Positions 55,215 to 61,303 of a stretch of 61,303 bases of DNA are shown piece by piece. A program made the translations under genes and the position numbers. Within the stretch, counting starts at the first letter, position 1. Every line of letters begins with the position of its first letter. This stretch comes from Glaciihabitans sp. Lineage in GTDB: Bacteria > Actinomycetota > Actinomycetes > Actinomycetales > Microbacteriaceae. Location: assembly GCA_025465535.1 (NCBI GenBank), contig JAODMY010000066.1:1-61303 (forward strand), in the 5' to 3' direction. The notes under the pieces are model-generated. The model saw only the letters and a list, made by a program, of their open reading frames with translations, was not told where the DNA came from and searched no databases.

Positions 55215-56696
55215 TTAGTACTCCGGATCCCTGGTGCGCTGGGTCTGACCGCCACTACGCTGCTCATCCGATTGTTCCATGGCTTGCTGAACGGTTCGGT
55301 CCAGAAGCAGGTCATCGATACGCGGATCATCGGCATCGAGGTCATCCAGGTCAGGATCCGTTCCTGTCGAGGCGAATGGCGAACGCGGTCGCGTGGCTTG
55401 GGCGCCGATCAGCGAATCATCGCTCGCCTCCGAGTCATCGTCACGGTCATCGCCGGGCTGCTGGTCTGCCGTCGCACTCTCGAGAAGGGCGAATGCCTCC
55501 TCCGCCGCGGGGTCGATGTGCGCGGGCGCCTGGCTGCCACGCCGGAAGACGCCGGCCGTGATTCGCTCTGAGTTCAGGGTCAGCACCGGCCCGATGATCG
55601 ACATCACGAGGACGTACAGGCCCGCGAACGGGGTCAGGCGCGGATCGAGCCCGGCACCGCTGGCGAGGGTCGCGAGGATGAGGGCGAACTCCCCGCGATT
55701 CTGCAGGATGAGCCCGATCCCGAGGCCGTATCGCAGCGGCAGCCTGGTCAGCCAGGCGATCAGCCAGCCCCCCGCGACATTGACGACGATGGTCATCAGC
55801 ACGGCCCCGGCGACCGGGACCAGCACGCCGCCGAACGTCGACGGGTCGAGCGCAAGTCCGAAGTTCAGAAAGAAGAAGGCACCGAAAACATCGCGCAGCG
55901 GCAGCGCAAATCCCTCGATTCGGGTGCGGAACCGGGTCGCACCGAGCACGAGGCCGATCAGGAACGCACCGATGGCATCCGAGACTCCGAGGAGCTCGCC
56001 GAGACCCCCGAACATCACCGCGAGGCCGAAGAAAAGGATGGTGAACAGCTCGTCATCCCGTGAGCCGAGTAACCGGGACACGGCCTTGCCGCCCCAGCGA
56101 GCCAGCGCGAACATGGCGGCGAGGAAGAGGAACGAGATCACCAGCTGGAGGATGATCAACCCGACGTTCGTCTGTCCACCAATGACAACAGCGACGATCG
56201 CGAGGTAGAAGGCGATGAAGACATCCTCGACGACGGCGATGCCAAGGATGACGGGCGTCTCGGCGTTCGCGAGTCGCTTCAGTTCGATCAACAGTTTGGT
56301 GACGATCGCGCTCGAGGAGGTCGCCGTCATGCCCGCGATGATCAGCGCCTCGCGACCACCCCAGCCGACCATGAACCCGAAGCCGAGACCGACGCCGAAG
56401 TTGATGACGATCCGCGTTCCACCGGAGAGCAGCAGTGCCTTCGCGTTGCCGAAGAACTCGTCCTGGTCGAACTCGAGACCGAGGTTGAACAGAAGGAAGA
56501 TGAGGCCGAAGATGGCGACGAGGTTGACATCTGCGGCCTGGATGGCGAGGTGCGGAAACAGGTCAAGGTGTGGGCTTGCGACCAGCCCGACGAGCATGTA
56601 AATCGGAATCGAGGGCAGCCCGACAAGTTTGCCAAGCCGCCCGAAGACGTACGCGACGACGAAGAGGGCGCCCAGTATGAGGAGCTCGCTCGCCAC
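55215..56696 (-). CDS. CPA2-type cation:proton antiporter (KhtU/KefB-like)
   Basis: This 493-residue protein has about twelve spans: GLPSIPIYMLVGLVASPHLD, LEFDQDEFFGNAKALLLSG, SSSAIVTKLLIELKRL and ALPLRDVFGAFFFLNFGLALD, as in monovalent cation:H+ antiporters. The last 100 residues are acidic and disordered. The adjacent upstream gene encodes an RCK-C regulator, so the pair resembles Bacillus KhtT/KhtU, a potassium/proton efflux system. Start ATG 56696, three bases after the partner's stop. Confidence 0.92.
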   Translation of the reverse strand: MASELLILGALFVVAYVFGRLGKLVGLPSIPIYMLVGLVASPHLDLFPHLAIQAADVNLVAIFGLIFLLFNLGLEFDQDEFFGNAKALLLSGGTRIVINFGVGLGFGFMVGWGGREALIIAGMTATSSSAIVTKLLIELKRLANAETPVILGIAVVEDVFIAFYLAIVAVVIGGQTNVGLIILQLVISFLFLAAMFALARWGGKAVSRLLGSRDDELFTILFFGLAVMFGGLGELLGVSDAIGAFLIGLVLGATRFRTRIEGFALPLRDVFGAFFFLNFGLALDPSTFGGVLVPVAGAVLMTIVVNVAGGWLIAWLTRLPLRYGLGIGLILQNRGEFALILATLASGAGLDPRLTPFAGLYVLVMSIIGPVLTLNSERITAGVFRRGSQAPAHIDPAAEEAFALLESATADQQPGDDRDDDSEASDDSLIGAQATRPRSPFASTGTDPDLDDLDADDPRIDDLLLDRTVQQAMEQSDEQRSGGQTQRTRDPEY

Positions 56697-56699
56697 CCG

Positions 56700-57245
56700 T
56701 CAACCTCCGGATGGCGCGTCGATGGAGCCCTTCGCGGCTGGGCCTTTCGAGCTCGGGTCCCCTGTTCGATAGAACGCGAATGCCTTCGCGACCTTTTCGG
56801 GGGAACCGGCAACGACGAGTGTGTCACCCGGAAAAACCTTGAAGCTCTCGTCCGGCGCCGGGTTGGCGGAGTCTCCGCGCACGACAGCGACGACCGTCAC
56901 GCCGACCACACCGTGGGCCGAAAGATCGCCGAGGGACTGTCCGGCGATGCGATCCTCGTAATCGACGGGGAACCAGTCGATCGTGAGTCCCGGGATGGCG
57001 TCAAGACTCGACAGCGACTCGGTGATGCGCGTGCCGCCGAGGAGTTCGGCGAGCGTGTGCGCCTCGTCTTCGTCAAGGCGCAGGGCGACCTTGGTGACGT
57101 TCGATCCCTCCTCCGCGCTCGAAAACGCGATGAGGTCGCTGTGGCCCGAGCGGTGTGTGATTACGCCGATCTTGCCGCCGGCGTCAGTGACGAACGTGTG
57201 CAGCACGCCAACACTTGGCAGCTTGACTCGCTTGACATCAACCAT
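56700..57245 (-). CDS. TrkA-C (RCK_C) regulatory protein, KhtT-like
   Basis: This 181-residue cytosolic protein has an N-terminal beta-rich segment and a C-terminal RCK_C domain (about 75-165: GLTIDWFPVDYEDRIAGQSL, VVAVVRGDSANPAPDESFKV, FPGDTLVVAGSPEKVAKA). Such proteins bind nucleotides such as c-di-AMP and gate the partner antiporter. It is the first gene of the pair and sits two bases after glpD. A Gly/Pro/Ser-rich tail closes it. Confidence 0.9.
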   Translation of the reverse strand: MVDVKRVKLPSVGVLHTFVTDAGGKIGVITHRSGHSDLIAFSSAEEGSNVTKVALRLDEDEAHTLAELLGGTRITESLSSLDAIPGLTIDWFPVDYEDRIAGQSLGDLSAHGVVGVTVVAVVRGDSANPAPDESFKVFPGDTLVVAGSPEKVAKAFAFYRTGDPSSKGPAAKGSIDAPSGG

Positions 57246-57247
57246 GG

Positions 57248-58984
57248 TCAGGCTCCTTTCAGTGCGGATGCGATGATGTCGGGTGCTTCGAGCCGCGCGC
57301 GCTCCGCTGAGGCGTCATCCGGCTCGGTCTGGCTGTCGATCTCGGCAGCCACCCGCTTCAGGTAGTTATTGGTTTCACGTTCGACGCGTTCGGCATCCCA
57401 GCCGAGCACATCGCCCATGAGTTTGGCAGCAACCGGAGCAGCCGAAACGCCACGATCCCAAGCCTCGATGCTAATGCGAGTGCGGCGTGCGAGCACGTCT
57501 TCGAGGTGGAGCGCGCTCTCGTGGGTCGCGGCGTACACGACCTCGGCCGCGATGTAGTCGTCGGCTCCCGGCAACGGGTCAACAAGTTCGGGGCGCGACC
57601 GGATGAGGTCGAGCAGTTCGTCGGTCAGGACGCCGTACCGGTTCAGGAGGTGTTCGATTCGCACGCGATGGATGCCGTACTTGCGGGCGATCTTGTTCCG
57701 CCTATTCCACGCGGCCCGATATCCCTCCGCGCCGAGGAGGGCGATGTCATCGGTGATCGACGGTGACACCTTGTCGTCGAGGGCGGCGACGGCTTCGTCG
57801 ATGGCATCCTTCGCCATGATCCGGTAGGTCGTGAACTTGCCGCCGGCGACGACGACGAGCCCGGGGACGCTGTGCGCGACGATGTGCTCACGGCTGAGCT
57901 TCGAGGTCTCGTCGGACTCGCCGGCCAGCAGCGGACGGAGGCCGGCGTACACACCCTCCACGTCATCCCGGGTCAACGGGACGGCCAGCACGCGGTTGAC
58001 GTGCTCGAGGATGTAGTCGATGTCGGCGGCCGTCGCGGCGGGATGCGCTTTGTCGAGATTCCAGTCGGTGTCTGTCGTGCCGATGAGCCAGTGCCTGCCC
58101 CACGGAATTACGAACAGCACGCTCTTCTCCGTGCGCAGCAGCAGGCCGAGCTTCGACTGGAAACGGTCGCGCGGCACGACGAGGTGCACGCCCTTCGACG
58201 CGCGCACTTTGAACTGCCCGCGCTCGCCGACCATCGACTGGGTGTCATCCGTCCACACACCGGTCGCGTTGACGACCTGCCGAGCGTGGATCTCGAAACG
58301 CTCGCCCGTCTCGAGATCGTGCGCCGCAACTCCGACAACTCGCTGCCCGACCTTCAGGAATCCCTCGACCCGGACGCGACTGGCGACGTGCGCGCCGTAG
58401 AAGGATGCCGTGCGCGCCACGTTCGCAACGTAGCGTGCGTCGTCGACCTGGGCATCCCAGTAGGTGAGACCACCGACGAACGCGTCATTTTTCAGGCTCG
58501 GGATGGCGCGGAGCACCTGCTTGCGGGTGAGGTGACGGTGGTGCGGGACGCCGGGCGGCCGCCCACCGCTCCAGCTGAACCCGTCGTAGAGCGTCATTCC
58601 GGCGCCGATGTACGCGCGCTCGACGATCGGGACCGTCAGCGGGTAGAGGAAACGGACGGGCTTGACCAGGTGCGGCGCGATGCGCTGCAGGAGCAGTCCG
58701 CGCTCGATGAGAGCTTCGCGGACGAGACGGAAATCGAGCTGCTCGAGATAACGGATGCCGCCGTGGATCAGCTTGGACGACCGGCTGGACGTGCCGCTTG
58801 CCCAGTCCCTCGCCTCGACCATGCCGACGCTGAGGCCGCGCGTCACCGCATCCAGCGCCGACCCCGTGCCGACGATTCCGCCGCCGACCACGAGGATGTC
58901 GAGTTCGCGTTCCTTCATTGCCGTGATCGCGAGCGAACGCTCGGCGGGACCCAACCTGTTGGATCTGGTTACTGTTTTCGGCAT
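57248..58984 (-). CDS. glpD: Aerobic glycerol-3-phosphate dehydrogenase
   Basis: This 578-residue FAD enzyme oxidises glycerol 3-phosphate to dihydroxyacetone phosphate and gives electrons to quinone at the membrane. The FAD motif DILVVGGGIVGTGSALDAVTR is at residues 29-49; SSRSSKLIHGGIRYLEQLDF, VVNATGVWTDD and GKFTTYRIMAKDA are family signatures. GGAAG lies eight bases before ATG 58984; a later ATG at 58918 is possible. It links the GDPD and dhaKLM pathways at dihydroxyacetone phosphate. Confidence 0.95.
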   Translation of the reverse strand: MPKTVTRSNRLGPAERSLAITAMKERELDILVVGGGIVGTGSALDAVTRGLSVGMVEARDWASGTSSRSSKLIHGGIRYLEQLDFRLVREALIERGLLLQRIAPHLVKPVRFLYPLTVPIVERAYIGAGMTLYDGFSWSGGRPPGVPHHRHLTRKQVLRAIPSLKNDAFVGGLTYWDAQVDDARYVANVARTASFYGAHVASRVRVEGFLKVGQRVVGVAAHDLETGERFEIHARQVVNATGVWTDDTQSMVGERGQFKVRASKGVHLVVPRDRFQSKLGLLLRTEKSVLFVIPWGRHWLIGTTDTDWNLDKAHPAATAADIDYILEHVNRVLAVPLTRDDVEGVYAGLRPLLAGESDETSKLSREHIVAHSVPGLVVVAGGKFTTYRIMAKDAIDEAVAALDDKVSPSITDDIALLGAEGYRAAWNRRNKIARKYGIHRVRIEHLLNRYGVLTDELLDLIRSRPELVDPLPGADDYIAAEVVYAATHESALHLEDVLARRTRISIEAWDRGVSAAPVAAKLMGDVLGWDAERVERETNNYLKRVAAEIDSQTEPDDASAERARLEAPDIIASALKGA

Positions 58985-59038
58985 CTGTATTCTTCCGTTT
59001 ACTTAACCAAAACATCCGGTCTTTTATGCCAGGCGGCG

Positions 59039-60160
59039 CTACACCTGGTGATAGGGCGCGACAACGACCTCCACGCGCTGGAACTCCTTGAGGTCCGAGT
59101 AGCCGGTGGTCGCCATCGACCTGCGGAGCGCCCCGATCAGGTTGACCCGGCCGTCGGCCACGGTCGACGGTCCGAACAGGATCTGCTCGAGCGGCGCAAC
59201 CGTGCCGACCTCGACCCGGTTGCCGCGCGGCAGTTCGGCGTGGTGAGCCTCGGCTCCCCAGTGCCAGCCGCCGCCCGGGGCATCCGTCGCTCGCGCGAGA
59301 GTCGAACCGAGCATGACAGCGTCGGCACCGACCGAGATCGCCTTGACGATGTCGCCGCTGGTGCCGAGGCCGCCGTCGGCGATGACGTGCACGTAGCGTC
59401 CGCCCGACTCGTCCATGTAATCGCGGCGCGCGCCGGCGACATCCGCGACGGCCGTCGCCATGGGGGCGTGGATGCCGAGGCTCGCGCGAGTCGTCGACGC
59501 GGCTCCCCCACCGAAACCGACGAGCACGCCGGCCGCGCCGGTGCGCATCAGATGCAGCGCGGCCGTGTAGGTGGCGGCGCCGCCAACGATGACCGGGACA
59601 TCCAACTCGTAGATGAACTTCTTGAGGTTGAGCGGCTCGACCGTCTTCGAGACGTGTTCGGCGCTCACGGTCGTGCCGCGAATGACGAACAGGTCGACGC
59701 CGGCGTCGACGACCGTCTGGTACAGGTCCTGCGTGCGCTGCGGGCTGAGCGCCCCGGCGACGGGGACTCCGGATGCCCGGATCTCCGCAATCCGCGCGCT
59801 CACCAGCTCGGGCTTGATCGGTTCGGAGTAGATCTCCTGCATGCGGACCGTCGCGTGCTTCGCGTCGAGGCCGCGGATCTCCTCGAGGAGCGGCTCCGGG
59901 TTCTCGTAGCGAGTCCACAGGCCCTCGAGGTCGAGCACGCCGAGCCCGCCGAGCTGGCCCATCCGGATCGCGATCGCGGGACTCACCACGGAATCCATGG
60001 GCGCGGCCAGCACCGGAATCTCGAACGTGAACGCGTCGATCGTCCAACTCACCGAGACGTCTTTCGGATCGCGGGTGCGCCTGCTCGGCACCACCGCGAT
60101 GTCGTCGAAGGCATACGCGCGCCGGGCTCGCTTGGCCCGTCCGATCTCGAAGTCAGTCAC
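59039..60160 (-). CDS. guaB3: GuaB3 family IMP dehydrogenase-related protein
   Basis: This 373-residue TIM-barrel protein is the GuaB3 branch of IMPDH, without CBS domains. AFDDIAVVPSRRTRDPKDVSV, VLAAPMDSVVSP and IADGGLGTSGDIVKAISVGADAVMLG are typical. The loop that holds the IMPDH catalytic Cys reads GGGAASTTRASLG, with Ser instead of Cys, as is usual for actinobacterial GuaB3, so classical IMPDH activity is doubtful. It is next to guaA in the broad sense (six genes away), as in mycobacteria. No strong ribosome binding site before ATG 60160. Confidence 0.9.
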   Translation of the reverse strand: MTDFEIGRAKRARRAYAFDDIAVVPSRRTRDPKDVSVSWTIDAFTFEIPVLAAPMDSVVSPAIAIRMGQLGGLGVLDLEGLWTRYENPEPLLEEIRGLDAKHATVRMQEIYSEPIKPELVSARIAEIRASGVPVAGALSPQRTQDLYQTVVDAGVDLFVIRGTTVSAEHVSKTVEPLNLKKFIYELDVPVIVGGAATYTAALHLMRTGAAGVLVGFGGGAASTTRASLGIHAPMATAVADVAGARRDYMDESGGRYVHVIADGGLGTSGDIVKAISVGADAVMLGSTLARATDAPGGGWHWGAEAHHAELPRGNRVEVGTVAPLEQILFGPSTVADGRVNLIGALRRSMATTGYSDLKEFQRVEVVVAPYHQV

Positions 60161-60227
60161 GGGTTAAGCCTAGCGGGCGCCCCTCGGGTAGAGCCTGACC
60201 GGCGGCTGCCGCCTACTCCCGCTAATC

Positions 60228-60284
60228 GGGGCCAATGCGGACAACAGGGGCGGCCGCGGCTGCCCCGATTGACCGCTTTGACCC
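60228..60284. terminator. Degenerate palindrome, GGGGCCAATGCGG family
   Basis: GGGGCCAATGCGGACAACAG and GCCCCGATTGACCGCTTTG pair with several mismatches around GGCCGCGGC. The left 13 bases are identical to the arm of the element at 52248-52311. It lies between the 3' end of the winged-helix/endonuclease gene and the guaB3 start, on the same strand. Confidence 0.6.
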
Positions 60285-60299
60285 ATCTTGCTCGTGCAG

Positions 60300-61265
60300 T
60301 CATTCACGCTGGCGACGGCGAGAGGATGACAGGCCGGCGCTGGTCAGGTGCTCGAAGAGCAACGCGGGAGACTTCGCGATCGACCAGTCCCAGCGCGTGA
60401 CCCGTGGGCCGGTCGCCCTGAGTCTGTTCTCTCGGTTCTTCTCATCCACAACCACCTCGGCCGGGCTTCTCCCACTCGTGTATTCGAGTCGGACGTATTT
60501 CGCCACCCCGTCGAACTCACCGATGAGATTCTGATCTGGCCACCAGAAATCCACCGTTCCGATGAATCCGCCATGATCGCTGAAGTCGACCTGCAACTCC
60601 GGGATGGGAAATCCGAGTTCGAGCATGAGCGCACGACTGAGAGACTCGCCGGGTGATCCGGAGAGTCCATCGGCGAACGCGAGGGCCCGATCGAGCTTGC
60701 GGCGACCGCGATGGATGTGCAGCAGATCCGCGGCCAGGCGGATGTCTTCCTTCGTGGCGAAAGGCTTGGGGTCGAGCGCCGAAGAGCGGCGGATGGCCCA
60801 GTCGAGCGCGACGACAGAATCCGGGAACGGCATCCCGGCGCAGTACTCCGCGAGCGTTCGCGGGAGGCTCGTAACGCTCACGCCGTCGCGACTGGCGACA
60901 TCCAATTCTCCGCGGGTAGTCGAGTGCCGCCGGAAGCCGTTCTCGGTTCGCGTGCCGACAGATGGCGTACTCAACACGTCGACGAGTCGAGGGATGGCGA
61001 GCAGCGGAACCCCCCACATGGCGGCCGCAGCCGCATGGCTGAGGGTCGGCGCTGTCCGACTCGCTCGCGCGGCGCCAATCACGCGATGGCGATACTGCTC
61101 AGATGGCTCCAACGCTCGCCACGTTGCCGCGTCGACGAATACGCCTCGGTGGATCCGGACGAGCTCGCCCTTCTCGCTCGCTCGTCGAAATTGTCGCGCA
61201 TCCACTCCCATCCGACGGAGATCGGATGCGAGAACCAGGTTTTCTACGCTGGGAACCGCCTGCAC
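60300..61265 (-). CDS. Winged-helix (AbiEi-type) protein with endonuclease-like C-terminus
   Basis: This 321-residue protein is of a common actinobacterial type. The N-terminal winged helix (about residues 10-55: LVLASDLRRMGVDARQFRRA and GELVRIHRGVFV) resembles AbiEi antitoxin domains. The C-terminal half looks like a PD-(D/E)xK/DUF559-type nuclease: GTVDFWWPDQNLIGEFDG, then VVVDEKNRENRLRATG and VTRWDW, with plausible catalytic Asp, Glu and Lys. No toxin gene is adjacent in the visible part. The start is GTG 61265; a start beyond the window edge cannot be excluded. Confidence 0.75.
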   Translation of the reverse strand: MQAVPSVENLVLASDLRRMGVDARQFRRASEKGELVRIHRGVFVDAATWRALEPSEQYRHRVIGAARASRTAPTLSHAAAAAMWGVPLLAIPRLVDVLSTPSVGTRTENGFRRHSTTRGELDVASRDGVSVTSLPRTLAEYCAGMPFPDSVVALDWAIRRSSALDPKPFATKEDIRLAADLLHIHRGRRKLDRALAFADGLSGSPGESLSRALMLELGFPIPELQVDFSDHGGFIGTVDFWWPDQNLIGEFDGVAKYVRLEYTSGRSPAEVVVDEKNRENRLRATGPRVTRWDWSIAKSPALLFEHLTSAGLSSSRRRQRE

Positions 61266-61303
61266 CCTCTCAGCATCACCAATCCCGAAGGACGAGGCGG
61301 GAG

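Noticed and set aside
57872-60400. An 842-codon plus-strand open frame
   Set aside because: It is antisense to glpD and guaB3, which have clear family motifs; its translation is Arg/Asp/His-rich with no domain.

Overview
The window is high-GC DNA (roughly 65 percent by eye) with closely packed genes, ATGA/GTGA stop-start overlaps and many GTG starts. The gene set and synteny are actinobacterial, most likely Microbacteriaceae. Markers are pcrA-sucC-sucD-(block)-perM-purN-purH, a KhtT/KhtU-like antiporter pair, GuaB3, a DUF222/HNH gene and a HelR-type helicase. I see no rRNA, tRNA, CRISPR array, transposase or phage genes.

Layout. 1-9 kb holds accessory genes: a GNAT, a PIG-V-like membrane transferase, CsbD, topoisomerase IB, a HelR-like RNA polymerase rescue ATPase behind a rifamycin-associated-element-like site, an HNH protein with a LexA-box-like site, and a ROK kinase. 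9.5-12.5 kb is an extracytosolic flavinylation operon (FMN-binding lipoprotein, ApbE, RnfD/NqrB-like membrane protein fused to a ferredoxin-reductase module). 12.7-23.6 kb is icd followed by a TetR-controlled acyl-CoA catabolic locus: serine hydrolase, three SDRs, CoA ligase, MaoC hydratase, ACAD10/11-type dehydrogenase and APH-type kinase. It ends at a broken alcohol dehydrogenase. 23.6-31.9 kb holds two GNATs, an alkyltransferase-like protein, a lipoprotein, a heterodimeric ABC exporter, a short repeat peptide, a membrane-anchored DDAH-like protein and a methyltransferase. 32.3-35.7 kb is purH-purN-perM. 35.8-42.8 kb is DUF4166, the PEP-dependent dihydroxyacetone kinase operon (dhaKLM) and an MFS/LysR pair, lying between perM and sucD. 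42.9-61.3 kb is sucD-sucC, an MpaB-like gene, pcrA, a GDPD, small membrane genes, PadR plus partner, guaA, DUF3817, SURF1, antiporter plus RCK protein, glpD, guaB3 and a winged-helix/endonuclease-like protein.

How parts cooperate. The dha operon, glpD and the GDPD feed glycerol carbon into glycolysis. guaA/guaB3 and purN/purH are purine genes. icd and sucCD share a palindromic promoter motif. The TetR gene has two matching palindromes, one at its own divergent promoter and one at the six-gene acyl-CoA operon.

Most unusual are the non-coding features: (i) a family of 94-95 bp elements ended by inverted CATAACTC/GAGTTATG; (ii) long palindromes at several convergent gene junctions, falling into small sequence families; (iii) short tandem duplications that repeatedly sit on start or stop codons; and (iv) an apparent ATT start codon for guaA.
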